NCBI GenBank assembly: GCA_902542855.1
Contig: CACBWE010000009.1
Coordinates: 1 to 36,239, forward strand
Length of the DNA: 36,239 nt
Reading direction: 5' to 3'
Source of the DNA: an uncultured Pelagibacteraceae bacterium
Lineage (GTDB): Bacteria > Pseudomonadota > Alphaproteobacteria > Pelagibacterales > Pelagibacteraceae
Below the pieces are notes generated by a model. That model was not told the origin of the DNA. It saw nothing but the letters and a program-made list of their open reading frames with translations, and made no database searches. Shown piece after piece: positions 7,617 through 16,684 of the stretch. Each line of letters starts with the position of its first letter. Positions within the stretch are counted from its first letter, which is position 1. Position numbers and translations under genes: made by a program.

Positions 7617-10384
7617 TGAGTTCAGAGAAAAGAAAAATCGCTTATATTGATGGAAAACCGTATGAAATCGGACCAAATCATTCGTCTATTTTAAAATTTG
7701 TAAAAAGCTATGTAGGTGAAAAAAAAGTTCCTACTTTATGTGATGATCCAAATTTAGCACCTTATGGAGCTTGTAGAGTATGTTCGGTCGAAGTTGCTTT
7801 AGAAAAAGATGGTCCTACAAGAGTAGTTGCTTCTTGCCATACTCCAGTTGCTGAAAATCAACATATTTTCACGTCTAATGAAAGTTTAAAAAGTCTAAGA
7901 AAAAATATTGTTGAATTAGTATTAACAGACCATCCAATGGAATGTGATAGCTGTGAGGTAAATAATAATTGCGAACTTCAGACTGTTGCTAATGATCTAG
8001 GAATTAATGACCATAGATATAATAGTCCTAAACAGCACAAAGGTATACCAAGAGATACTTCTCACGATTACATGAGAATGAACTTAGACAATTGTATTAA
8101 TTGTGGAAGATGTGTCAGGGCCTGTGATGAAATTCAAGGTTCATTTGTACTTACAATGAGCGGAAGAGGTTTTGAATCTAGAATAACAACTGATAATGAT
8201 ATGATGTTTGGAGATAGTTCATGTGTATCTTGTGGAGCATGTGCACATACATGTCCAACAGATGCTATTTCAGATGTTTTTCAGTCTAAATCTGCAGCTG
8301 TAGATAAAAAAGTTAGAACAACTTGTTCATACTGTGGTGTTGGATGTAATTTAGAAGCATCAATAAAAGATGATAAAGTTGTTGCAATAGATACTCCAAA
8401 ACAAACAGAGGTAAATGCTGGACATACGTGTATTAAAGGAAGATATGCATTTAGTTTTTATGATCATCCAGACAGATTAAAAACACCTTTAATTAAAAGA
8501 AATGGAAAGTTTGAAGAAGCTTCGTGGGATGAAGCTTATGATTTTATTAAAAAAGAAATGAACAGAATTACAAAAGATAACGGTCCAGATGCCTTTGCAG
8601 GAATTTCTTCTGCAAGATGCACGAATGAAGAGAATTATGTTTTCCAAAAGATGATTAGAGCTGCAGTTGGAACAAATAGTGTAGACTGTTGTGCAAGAAT
8701 TTGTCATTCACCAACAGCTTGGGGAATGCAACAAACTTTTGGGACTGGAGCAGCAACTAACTCTACGGAAGATATTTATCATGCAGATTTATTTTTGGTA
8801 ATTGGAGCTAATCCAACAAATGCTCATCCTGTTACAGGCGCAAAAATAAAACAGCAAGTCATGAAAGGTAAAAAATTAATTGTACTTGATCCAGTTACAA
8901 CTGAACTAGCGAAACTTGCTGATTATCATATTAAACTAAGACCTGGAACTAACGTTGCAGTTCTAAATATGATGTTGCACTTTATTATTAAATCAAAACT
9001 TTATAATGCAGATTTTGTTAGAGATAGAACTGAAGGTTTTGATAATTTCTTAAAAGAAATTGAAAGACAAGATGTTGATCAATTAGCAAAAGTAGCTGGA
9101 GTAGATAAACAACTAGTTAAAGAAGCAGCAATTGCATATGCAACTGCTAAAAATTCAATGGAGTTTCATGGTCTTGGAGTTACTGAACACGAACAAGGAT
9201 CTAAAACTGTAATGTTAATTGCAGATCTAGCAATGATTACAGGAAACATTGGACGAAAAGGTGTTGGAGTTAATCCTTTAAGAGGTCAAAACAATGTACA
9301 AGGTGCAGCAGATATGGGATGTCAACCACACCAAGGTGCTGGATATTTTCCTGTGGCTGATGAAAAGCATCAAGAATTCTATACTGAAAAATATGGAGTA
9401 ACTCACCCAACTAAGCCAGGGTTAAAAATTCCTCAAATGTTTGAAGCTGCAATAAACAAGGAATTAAAAGGTTTATGGATTATAGGGGAAGATATTGTTC
9501 AAACAGATCCTAATAGCGCACATGTTATTGAGGCTATGAACTCTTTAGAACTTTTAGTTGTTCAAGAGATATTTATGAGTGAAACAGCAAAATTAGCAAC
9601 TGTTGTTCTGCCAGGTACTACTTTCTTAGAAAAAGATGGAACTTTTACAAACACTGAGAGAAGAATTCAAAGAGTGAATAGAGCTGTACCTCCGCTACCA
9701 GGCACTAAACCTGATGGATTAATTGTAACTGAGATGATGCAGAAATTAGGTTTTGACCAGCCAACTTATGATGCAGATCAAGTTCTAGCAGAAATTGCTG
9801 ATATTGTTCCCTTCTTTAAAGGAGTTACCAGAGAGAGACTTGGAAAATTTGGATTACAATGGCCAGTTCAAGAAGATGGAACTGATACGAAAATTTTACA
9901 TACAGAAACATTTAAATTAGGTAAAGGCAGACTTAAAAACTTTGATTGGAAAGAATCATCAGAAATAGAAGCTAATCAAAAAGACTATCCTTTAATTTTG
10001 ACAACTAGTAGAGTTTTACAACATTACAACGCCGCAACAATGACTAGAAGAACAAAAAATATAAATATTGTAGATGAAGATGTTTTATTAATTCATCCTA
10101 AAGATGCTGAGTATAGAGATCTAAACACTGGTGATATCGGAAGACTTTATTCAGGTAGAGGTGAGGTCGCTCTTAAGGTTGAGGTTACAGATAAGGTTAA
10201 AGAAGGAATTGTTTTTACTACATTCCATTTCCCAGAACATATGGTTAATATGGTTACAGGTCATGGTAAAGATGAAGAAACAATGTGTGCGGAATACAAA
10301 GTATCTTCTGTTGAAGTACAAAAAATTTCTAATCAATTTAAAACAGAAGTTAAACCAAAAGAAAATCAAGCCGAAGTTAGTTAA
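7616..10384 (+). CDS. fdsA: formate dehydrogenase large (Mo-bis-MGD, Fe-S) subunit FdsA
   Basis: Oxidises formate to CO2 and sends electrons through a chain of clusters to the diaphorase subunit. Cluster motifs in order: [2Fe-2S] C42, C53, C56, C74; [4Fe-4S] H106, C110, C113, C119; two ferredoxin-type [4Fe-4S] sets C160/163/166/170 and C203/206/209/213; and the molybdopterin-oxidoreductase [4Fe-4S] set C237, C240, C244, C272. The Mo ligand is C363 in CCARICHSP, the cysteine counterpart of selenocysteine in E. coli FdhF, followed by the catalytic H364. The MGD-binding C-terminal domain is present. At 922 residues it is similar to FdsA proteins. No twin-arginine signal and no membrane subunit gene, so the enzyme should be cytoplasmic. 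A small FdsD gene is not found nearby. Confidence 0.95.
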   Translation: MSSEKRKIAYIDGKPYEIGPNHSSILKFVKSYVGEKKVPTLCDDPNLAPYGACRVCSVEVALEKDGPTRVVASCHTPVAENQHIFTSNESLKSLRKNIVELVLTDHPMECDSCEVNNNCELQTVANDLGINDHRYNSPKQHKGIPRDTSHDYMRMNLDNCINCGRCVRACDEIQGSFVLTMSGRGFESRITTDNDMMFGDSSCVSCGACAHTCPTDAISDVFQSKSAAVDKKVRTTCSYCGVGCNLEASIKDDKVVAIDTPKQTEVNAGHTCIKGRYAFSFYDHPDRLKTPLIKRNGKFEEASWDEAYDFIKKEMNRITKDNGPDAFAGISSARCTNEENYVFQKMIRAAVGTNSVDCCARICHSPTAWGMQQTFGTGAATNSTEDIYHADLFLVIGANPTNAHPVTGAKIKQQVMKGKKLIVLDPVTTELAKLADYHIKLRPGTNVAVLNMMLHFIIKSKLYNADFVRDRTEGFDNFLKEIERQDVDQLAKVAGVDKQLVKEAAIAYATAKNSMEFHGLGVTEHEQGSKTVMLIADLAMITGNIGRKGVGVNPLRGQNNVQGAADMGCQPHQGAGYFPVADEKHQEFYTEKYGVTHPTKPGLKIPQMFEAAINKELKGLWIIGEDIVQTDPNSAHVIEAMNSLELLVVQEIFMSETAKLATVVLPGTTFLEKDGTFTNTERRIQRVNRAVPPLPGTKPDGLIVTEMMQKLGFDQPTYDADQVLAEIADIVPFFKGVTRERLGKFGLQWPVQEDGTDTKILHTETFKLGKGRLKNFDWKESSEIEANQKDYPLILTTSRVLQHYNAATMTRRTKNINIVDEDVLLIHPKDAEYRDLNTGDIGRLYSGRGEVALKVEVTDKVKEGIVFTTFHFPEHMVNMVTGHGKDEETMCAEYKVSSVEVQKISNQFKTEVKPKENQAEVS

Positions 10385-10389
10385 TTAAA

Positions 10390-11835
10390 ATGACCATTGG
10401 TTGGCATTTTGATAATACGTATTCAAAGTTATCAAATACTTTTAAAGAAAATATTAAACCAACTCCTGTTCATGATCCTGAATTAGTAATTTTAAATGAG
10501 GAACTAGCATCTACTTTAAATTTAGATTTTTCAAAAACTGACAAAAAAAAATTAGCAGAAATATTTTCTGGAAACTCTATACCAGAAGAAACTAATACCA
10601 TTGCACAAGCATATGCGGGTCATCAATTCGGACACTTTACTATGTTAGGAGATGGTAGAGCAGTTTTATTGGGTGAGCATTTAGTTAATAATAACAATCG
10701 TTTTGATATTCAGTTTAAAGGTTCAGGAAGAACTTCTTTTTCTAGAGGGGGTGATGGAAGAGCAGCACTAGGACCTATGCTAAGAGAATATATTATCAGT
10801 GAAGCGATACATTCATTAAATATTCCAACTACTAGAAGCCTTGCTGTAGTAAAAACAGGAGAAAAAGTTGTAAGAGAAAATCTTTTACAGGGTGCTATAT
10901 TAACAAGAGTTGCATCAAGTCATCTTCGAGTCGGAACATTTCAATATATTGCTGCAACTCAAAACATTGAAAATTTAAATACTTTAGTCGACTACACAAT
11001 AAACAGACATTATCCAGAAATTAAAACGTCAAATTCAAAAGCATTAGACTTGTTAAATCTTGTAATGGAAAAGCAATGCCAGCTAGTAATTAACTGGATG
11101 CGAGTTGGATTTATTCATGGGGTTATGAATACTGATAACATGGCAATTTCAGGTGAAACCATTGATTATGGTCCTTGTGCATTTATGGATCATTATGATC
11201 CAAAAACTGTCTTTAGCTCAATCGATAAGTTTGGAAGATATGCCTTTTCTAATCAACCACCAATTACTAAGTGGAATTTAGCAAGATTTGCTGAATGTTT
11301 AATTCCTCTAATTGATAAAGATGAAGATAAAGCGATTAAATTAGCCACAGATTTAATAGATAATTTCCAAAATATTTATGAAAATAAATGGGTAAATATG
11401 ATGAGAGATAAACTTGGTCTATTTGGTGAGGATAAAAATGATAAAAAATTAATTAATGATTTATTTAATTGGATGGAAAAAAATAAAGCAGATTACACAA
11501 ATACTTTTTGTAATCTAATGGATATTAATGCTGATGAAATTTACAAAAATAATGATTTTATCAATTGGAAAAATGAATGGAAAAAAAGATCTGAGTTAAA
11601 TAATTCAACTAAGGAAAAACAAAACAAACTTATGAAATCAAATAATCCAATTGTAATTCCTAGAAATCATAAAGTAGAGGAAGCTTTAGTCGAAGCAGAC
11701 AAAGGAAGTTTAGATAAAATGAAAAAGTTGTTAACTATTTTAAAAAAACCTTATGATAATCAGAATAATATTGAAGAATATCAAGTACCTGCTCCATTGA
11801 GCAATGAAAAATATCAAACTTTTTGTGGAACTTAA
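10390..11835 (+). CDS. selO: protein adenylyltransferase SelO (YdiU family)
   Basis: A pseudokinase-fold enzyme that transfers AMP from ATP to Ser/Thr/Tyr of target proteins; bacterial SelO has been linked to redox homeostasis. Length 481 matches the family. Signature pieces are AQAYAGHQFGHF, GDGRAVLLGE, K110 in QFKGSGRTSFSRGGDGRA, HGVMNTDNMAISG with N247 and D249, and DYGPCAFMD with D259. The protein ends in YQTFCGT, keeping the C-terminal cysteine that is selenocysteine in animal orthologues. It starts 5 bp after fdsA, making it the last gene of the formate dehydrogenase operon, and converges with the next gene with a single base between stop codons. Confidence 0.92.
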   Translation: MTIGWHFDNTYSKLSNTFKENIKPTPVHDPELVILNEELASTLNLDFSKTDKKKLAEIFSGNSIPEETNTIAQAYAGHQFGHFTMLGDGRAVLLGEHLVNNNNRFDIQFKGSGRTSFSRGGDGRAALGPMLREYIISEAIHSLNIPTTRSLAVVKTGEKVVRENLLQGAILTRVASSHLRVGTFQYIAATQNIENLNTLVDYTINRHYPEIKTSNSKALDLLNLVMEKQCQLVINWMRVGFIHGVMNTDNMAISGETIDYGPCAFMDHYDPKTVFSSIDKFGRYAFSNQPPITKWNLARFAECLIPLIDKDEDKAIKLATDLIDNFQNIYENKWVNMMRDKLGLFGEDKNDKKLINDLFNWMEKNKADYTNTFCNLMDINADEIYKNNDFINWKNEWKKRSELNNSTKEKQNKLMKSNNPIVIPRNHKVEEALVEADKGSLDKMKKLLTILKKPYDNQNNIEEYQVPAPLSNEKYQTFCGT

Positions 11836-11836
11836 A

Positions 11837-12940
11837 TTATAGAACGTAGGGCTCTGGCCTAGCTGATTTACCTAAAACTCTTTCAACTGCAAAATCACTT
11901 ATATCAATTGTTTGGTATGATCCTGTTGTAATAAGCTCAGTTAAGGCTCTACCAATACCTGGTGCCTGCATTAATCCTCGACCGGTAAATCCAGAAGCCA
12001 TGTAAACATTCTCATATTTTGGATGTTTACCAACGACTGCATTATTATCTAATCTATTACAATCATAATAACCTGCCCATCCACCAGTTAACTTTAATTC
12101 TTCAAAGGCAGGTATTCTCTTAGCTAGAGCTGGCCAAACTAATTCCTCAAAATCATTCCAAGCTGGTTCTAAATCTTCAGCATCAAATACAGATATAGGT
12201 GATCCTGCTAAATATTCTCCTCCTTCTGGTCTCCAGTAAACACCTGTAGTTAAGTCTCCGCTTAGAGGCATTTCTTTTATATATGTTGGGCATTTAACTC
12301 TGAAAACTGTATGCTTTTGCGGAACAACTGGTATATCCTCTAATAATTCTTTTGTCCAACACCCAGCAGCAGAAACAATTGTTTTAGCATTAATTTCAGA
12401 AATGCTTTTTACTTCACCTTTAATAAATTCAGCTCCAAGCTCTATAGCTTTGCTCTTTAGGGCACTATGAAACATAAATGGATCAATCCATCCTTCACTT
12501 TGGTTATCTGTATAAGTTGCTGTTTCAATTCCCTCACTATTAACATAAGGAAAAACTTTAGATAATTCTGAGCCTTTAATATTTTTTGTTCCTGCGTCAC
12601 AATCTTTATGATTTTCTAATGCTCTATATTGCTCTTCAGCATGCTCGGGTCCAAACATTAAAAGATATCCATTTGTTACCATACTAGCTGTAGGGTTAGG
12701 ATTTTTTTCTGTTTTTAATAATTCTGGTATTTGAAAAATAAATTCTCTAGCAAATTTTCCTAACAGAATATTTTCTTTTTGGAAAAATTGTCTACGAAAT
12801 CCACCTAGGGATAATGGAAATGAAGCTGTTTTATAAGTAGGATCCCTTTCAATAACTTTTACTTTTCTTCCCTCTTTAGATAAAAAATAAGCTGTTGCTG
12901 CCCCAATTATTCCACCGCCAATTACTACAACATCGTCCAT
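11837..12940 (-). CDS. FAD-dependent oxidoreductase, DAO family, FOXRED1-like
   Basis: A 367-residue flavoprotein of the D-amino-acid-oxidase/sarcosine-oxidase fold. The N-terminal Rossmann motif is VVVIGGGIIGAATAYFL (glycines 8, 10, 13), then SLGGFRRQFF. The C-terminal region (GYYDCNRLDNNAVVG, SGFTGRGLMQAPGIGRA, YQTIDISDFAVERVLG) closely follows the mitochondrial FOXRED1 pattern, more so than monomeric sarcosine oxidase. The family oxidises N-methyl or secondary amino acids in several branches; FOXRED1 itself is a complex I assembly factor. Next to creatinase, gcv and formate dehydrogenase genes, a sarcosine- or dimethylglycine-like substrate is plausible, but unproven. Upstream neighbour is tspO, 2 bp away. 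Confidence 0.82.
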   Translation of the reverse strand: MDDVVVIGGGIIGAATAYFLSKEGRKVKVIERDPTYKTASFPLSLGGFRRQFFQKENILLGKFAREFIFQIPELLKTEKNPNPTASMVTNGYLLMFGPEHAEEQYRALENHKDCDAGTKNIKGSELSKVFPYVNSEGIETATYTDNQSEGWIDPFMFHSALKSKAIELGAEFIKGEVKSISEINAKTIVSAAGCWTKELLEDIPVVPQKHTVFRVKCPTYIKEMPLSGDLTTGVYWRPEGGEYLAGSPISVFDAEDLEPAWNDFEELVWPALAKRIPAFEELKLTGGWAGYYDCNRLDNNAVVGKHPKYENVYMASGFTGRGLMQAPGIGRALTELITTGSYQTIDISDFAVERVLGKSARPEPYVL

Positions 12941-12942
12941 AT

Positions 12943-13425
12943 CTAATTTAATATAATCAAGCTTGTATTCAGAATTAGTGCAAAGCTACACCAAAGTAAA
13001 TATGGAATCATTAAGAAGGCGCTCAACATCTTGACGCGTTTAAACCTTAAAATTAGGTTAATTATCAATGCTATTAGAATGATTAATACCAATAAAGCCA
13101 AGGCCATATTATGAAAAACAAAGAAAACTACACTCCAAGTTGTATTGAAAACTAAATGAATAAAATAAATATAAACTGTATTCCTATCACTATAATTTGA
13201 ATGCCAATAAAGCCATATAGCGACGGTCATCATTAAATAAAGAGATGTCCAAACAGGACCAAATATCCAATCTGGTGGATTAAATGTTGGTTTATTTAGT
13301 AGTGAGTACCAAGGTTCTTTAAATTTAATAGTAGCCAACCCTCCAATCAATGAGGCAGAGAATGTAATAGCAAGAAACGATAGAAATGTTAAAAATTTAT
13401 TTTTAAGCATGATAAATATATACAT
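12943..13425 (-). CDS. tspO: TspO/MBR-family tryptophan-rich sensory protein
   Basis: A small membrane protein with five predicted helices and the family pattern: an early SLIGGLAT segment, KPWYS-like EPWYSLLNKPTFNPPDWIFGPVW, then aromatic-rich helices ending in NTTWSVVFFVFHN. TspO proteins bind tetrapyrroles and in photosynthetic alphaproteobacteria modulate pigment gene expression and oxidative stress responses. Length 160 is normal. Two ATGs are possible, 13425 and 13410 (MLKNKFL); neither has a convincing Shine-Dalgarno sequence, and the later one would remove five residues. Only 8 bp separate it from the divergent dehydrogenase gene, so the promoters of the pair must overlap the coding starts. 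Confidence 0.9.
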   Translation of the reverse strand: MYIFIMLKNKFLTFLSFLAITFSASLIGGLATIKFKEPWYSLLNKPTFNPPDWIFGPVWTSLYLMMTVAIWLYWHSNYSDRNTVYIYFIHLVFNTTWSVVFFVFHNMALALLVLIILIALIINLILRFKRVKMLSAFLMIPYLLWCSFALILNTSLIILN

Positions 13426-13433
13426 AACAAAAA

Positions 13434-14180
13434 ATGAGTAAAAAAACTATTTGGATTACAGGAGCTAGTAGTGGCATTGGGAAAGCAACTGCAATTAAAT
13501 TTGCTGATGAAGGATGGAAGGTTCTTATTTCAGCTAGAAGAGCTGAATTATTAAATGAACTTTCAAAAAATGAAAATATTTTTTCATATCCTTTAGATGT
13601 TACAGATATGGCTCAAACTAAAGAAGTATTTAATAAAATAATCAATGATCATGAAAATATTGACCTATGTTTGTTTAGCTCAGGAACTTATGAAAGAAAA
13701 TCTGAGAAAGAATTAATAGTAGAAAATATCAGACATGTTATGGAGGTAAACTTTATTGGAGTAATTAATTGTGTGAGTGCGGTTGAAAAATATTATAAAA
13801 CCAAACAAAACGGCCATGTTGCAATTGTTTCATCGCCAGTTGGTTATAGAGGTCTTCCGAAATCATCGGGATATACCCCCTCTAAAGCTGCACTTAATAA
13901 TTTCACTCAAGGAATTTATTTTGATTTCAAAAAATTTAATATCAAAGTTACACTAATAACTCCTGGATTTATTAAAACAGCTCTGACAGATAAAAATGAG
14001 TTTAAAATGCCTTTTTTAAAGTCTACGGAATATGCAGCAGATGAAATTTTTAATGGATTAACTAAGAAAAATAATTTTGAAATAATTTTTCCTAATCAAA
14101 TAAAATTAATCTATAAAATAATTCAAATACTGCCAAACAAAATCTATAATTACTTAATTTCTAAGTATGTAAATCGTTAA
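13434..14180 (+). CDS. short-chain dehydrogenase/reductase (SDR)
   Basis: A classical SDR of 248 residues. The nucleotide-binding motif TGASSGIG is at residues 9-16, and the catalytic set is S134, Y147 and K151 (YTPSK). An arginine pair after the second strand (SARRAEL) favours NADP(H). The substrate cannot be read from sequence. Its 3' end overlaps by 4 bp the convergent DUF3833 gene, the end of the CFA-synthase-type cluster. SDR genes of this sort are commonly found with COG2907, DUF1365, CFA synthase and DUF3833 genes in other proteobacteria, so it probably belongs to that lipid-modification group although it is on the opposite strand. Confidence 0.88.
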   Translation: MSKKTIWITGASSGIGKATAIKFADEGWKVLISARRAELLNELSKNENIFSYPLDVTDMAQTKEVFNKIINDHENIDLCLFSSGTYERKSEKELIVENIRHVMEVNFIGVINCVSAVEKYYKTKQNGHVAIVSSPVGYRGLPKSSGYTPSKAALNNFTQGIYFDFKKFNIKVTLITPGFIKTALTDKNEFKMPFLKSTEYAADEIFNGLTKKNNFEIIFPNQIKLIYKIIQILPNKIYNYLISKYVNR

Positions 14181-14725
14181 TCCTTTACAAACACAACTGT
14201 AAGCTCAGCTACTTTAAAACCAAACTTAGTCATGGTTGCTCTATTTATTGCTACCCTATCGTCTTGCTTAAAAATCCAGTCATCAAAAGTAATTTTTATC
14301 TCTTTACCTTTGACTGGGACTAATAAAACATACTCAAATTTAAAGGCTGATCCATAAGAATAACCTTTTGCTTTACCTACAACATCACCTGCTGTTCCTT
14401 CATAATTATGCTCGTCAATTTTGTTTATTGTCCATTCTCGGTCTTGAACTTCACCATCATCCCAATTAAATTTTTCTTTAAGAATTAGCTGCTTTCCATC
14501 CCAAGTTCCATTTAAGTCTGCAGAAAATTGTCTTGTAACTTTTCCTGATCTATTTTGTAAAACACCCCAAGCCTTAACATTTCCAGATAAATATTCTTCA
14601 ATGATTAATCTTGGTTCTTTATTTTTAAAATCTTCTGGTTTCATAGCGCTATTATTCGAGCAACTTGTAATTAAGAATAATAAAATTATCAACGAAATTG
14701 GCTTAATAATTTTTATATGTCGCAT
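14177..14725 (-). CDS. DUF3833 family lipoprotein
   Basis: A small exported protein. From the chosen start (MRHIKIIKPIS) it has a basic N-terminus, a hydrophobic stretch and a lipobox LITSC, so it should be lipid-anchored. The mature part (LNGTWDGKQLILKEKFNWDDG, then EWTINKI and a KGYSYGSAFKFEYVL segment) matches the DUF3833 family, which has a lipocalin-like sheet and no established function. I choose the ATG at 14725 rather than 14737 because a strong GGAG lies 6 bases upstream of 14725 while 14737 has none. Its usual partners elsewhere are CFA synthase, DUF1365 and COG2907 genes, as here; the gap to the CFA-type gene is 16 bp from this start. Confidence 0.82.
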   Translation of the reverse strand: MRHIKIIKPISLIILLFLITSCSNNSAMKPEDFKNKEPRLIIEEYLSGNVKAWGVLQNRSGKVTRQFSADLNGTWDGKQLILKEKFNWDDGEVQDREWTINKIDEHNYEGTAGDVVGKAKGYSYGSAFKFEYVLLVPVKGKEIKITFDDWIFKQDDRVAINRATMTKFGFKVAELTVVFVKD

Positions 14726-14731
14726 AAATAT

Positions 14732-14735
14732 CTCC
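14732..14735 (-). promoter_or_regulatory. Shine-Dalgarno GGAG deciding the DUF3833 start
   Basis: On the minus strand the bases read GGAG followed by six bases and ATG at 14725. It overlaps the alternative ATG at 14737 (ATGGAG), which itself lacks any purine-rich site. Clear Shine-Dalgarno sequences are rare in this window, so this one is informative for the start choice. Confidence 0.6.
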
Positions 14736-14741
14736 ATTATT

Positions 14742-15920
14742 TTATTTATTTTGCATTGAAAACTGAATTAGATCTATATTTTTTGACTTAAATCCCGCTT
14801 CACAATAAGAAAGGTAAAACTCCCACATTCTTTTAAATGTTGAGTCAAAACCTTGATTTTTTATTAAATCCCATTTTTTTAAAAACTCATTTCTCCATAT
14901 AGCCAATGTATTTGCATAATGATCAGCGTAAGAAATATATGAATTAACAGTTAAACCGTTGTCAGAAACGTATCGATTAATGCTATTTTTATTTGGCAAA
15001 AAACCACCTGGAAAAATATATTTTTGAATAAAATCTTGTTTGTTTTTATATCTATCAAATAACCTATCATCGATAGTAATTGCTTGAATAGCTGCTTTGC
15101 CACCATCAGATAAGTTATTTTTAATAGTTTTAAAATAACCCTCTAAATAATTTTGACCAACTGCCTCAATCATCTCTATAGAAGCAATTGAATTGTATTT
15201 GCCTTTAAGATCTCTGTAATCTTTTATTTCAATATTTACTTTTTCGTTTAAACCACAATTAAAAATTCTTTCTTTTGCATATTCAAATTGTTTTTTTGAT
15301 ATTGTAATACAGTCTAGTTTAACATCGTATTTTTTACCTAGATACTCGGCAAAACCTCCCCAGCCACATCCTATTTCTAAAATTTTGTCACCATTATTTG
15401 GTTTAATTAGATCAATTAATTTTTGATATTTGTTATTTTGAGCATCGGATAGATTTTTTGATTTATCATCAAAAATAGCGCTAGAGTATGTAAGTGTGTC
15501 GTCTAACCAAAGAGAAAAAAAATCATTACCTAGATCATAATGTCTAGCAATATTTTCTTTACTTCTACTTTTTGTATTTTTAATAATTTTATTTTTTACA
15601 AAATTAATTATTGGAAAATCAAGAAGGCCTGAGAATTTATGTATTACTTCTATATTTCTTGCAGTTAATTCGATTAAATTTGATAAGTTATTAGTTTCAA
15701 ATTCACCTCTCATGTAGCTCTCAGCAAATCCAATACTACCACCTCTAATTAAATTATAATTAAAATCTGGTTTTTTGATTAAAATATTTGCATGCAATTT
15801 TTCATTTGGATTTCCAAACTTTAAAACTTTTCCGTCATGTGTAGTAAGCTCTAGATAACCATAATTTATTTTATTAAGAAATTTAAAAACTAATTTATCT
15901 GCAGTGTTATTTAAAAACAT
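14742..15920 (-). CDS. cfa: cyclopropane-fatty-acyl-phospholipid synthase family methyltransferase
   Basis: An SAM-dependent enzyme acting on unsaturated acyl chains of phospholipids. Family features over 392 residues: an N-terminal lipid-associated domain (residues 1-110), the conserved HYDLGNDFFSLWLDD segment (128-141), the SAM site ILEIGCGWGGF (180-190), and AVGQNYLEGYF. CFA synthases transfer a methylene group to cis double bonds; close relatives in Rhodobacter instead methylate the chain on the way to furan fatty acids, and sequence inspection does not separate the two. It shares one base with the upstream DUF1365 gene (stop and start overlap at 15920) and so is translationally coupled. 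Confidence 0.88.
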   Translation of the reverse strand: MFLNNTADKLVFKFLNKINYGYLELTTHDGKVLKFGNPNEKLHANILIKKPDFNYNLIRGGSIGFAESYMRGEFETNNLSNLIELTARNIEVIHKFSGLLDFPIINFVKNKIIKNTKSRSKENIARHYDLGNDFFSLWLDDTLTYSSAIFDDKSKNLSDAQNNKYQKLIDLIKPNNGDKILEIGCGWGGFAEYLGKKYDVKLDCITISKKQFEYAKERIFNCGLNEKVNIEIKDYRDLKGKYNSIASIEMIEAVGQNYLEGYFKTIKNNLSDGGKAAIQAITIDDRLFDRYKNKQDFIQKYIFPGGFLPNKNSINRYVSDNGLTVNSYISYADHYANTLAIWRNEFLKKWDLIKNQGFDSTFKRMWEFYLSYCEAGFKSKNIDLIQFSMQNK

Positions 15921-16684
15921 TAATTTTCTACTGTTATATTATTTTTAATTTTAAATTTTTTCTTAATTAATTTAATTCCTTTAAACCACAATTTAAACGC
16001 TTCAAAATGTATCGCAGAGATAATTTTAAATGTCATTAAAGGGTGTTTAAGATAAGAATTCATTAAGTTTTTACTTGTCAAAGAAGATCTTTCACCATCT
16101 TGAGATGCAAAAAGAATTTTTCCTTCTTGATCATATTGATCAATTACAACTGACAACTTCTGGTCTGGATTTAATATTCTAAAAAAATAATTACAATCCA
16201 TTTCAATGAATGGTGAAACATGAAATTTTTTTGAGCAATTATTTTGAATTAATTTATTTTGTCCCTCAACTTTAAAAACATATGTGTGTTGCTCACCAAA
16301 TGTATTTTTAACCTCATATAATATAGAAATTAAATTATCATTATTATCGTATACAAAAAAAATACTTAGTGGATTAAAAACATAACCAAATATTCTTGGA
16401 TAGCATAAAAGTTTAACTTTTATGTTGTCTGTAATGATTTTATTATTAATTAGATTTTTTTTTACCCACTCAAAAAGAGATGACCCATCACGGTCACCAT
16501 GATCTTTTTCGTAAAAACTAATAAGATTAAATTTATTTAATGAAAAAAATTTTAATTTATTATTAAGCTCATTTAACTCTGATAGATCAATGAAAAGTGA
16601 AAATACTTTATATTTAAAAAAATGTTCTTTTGGTTTAAATCTCTTATGGATTACGTTTCCATTATATATACAAGAACTAATCAT
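15920..16684 (-). CDS. DUF1365 family protein
   Basis: A 254-residue protein of the DUF1365 family, recognised from the opening SSCIYNGNVIHKRFKPKEHFFKYKVF region, the central PRIFGYVFNPLSIFFVYD segment, the YEVKNTFGEQHTYVF stretch, and FHVSPFIEMDCNYFFRI. The biochemical function is unknown. Across proteobacteria it is almost always next to COG2907 flavoproteins and CFA-type methyltransferases, and that arrangement is kept here with an 8-bp overlap upstream and a one-base overlap downstream. A part in acyl-chain modification of membrane lipids is inferred from that context only. Confidence 0.86.
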   Translation of the reverse strand: MISSCIYNGNVIHKRFKPKEHFFKYKVFSLFIDLSELNELNNKLKFFSLNKFNLISFYEKDHGDRDGSSLFEWVKKNLINNKIITDNIKVKLLCYPRIFGYVFNPLSIFFVYDNNDNLISILYEVKNTFGEQHTYVFKVEGQNKLIQNNCSKKFHVSPFIEMDCNYFFRILNPDQKLSVVIDQYDQEGKILFASQDGERSSLTSKNLMNSYLKHPLMTFKIISAIHFEAFKLWFKGIKLIKKKFKIKNNITVEN

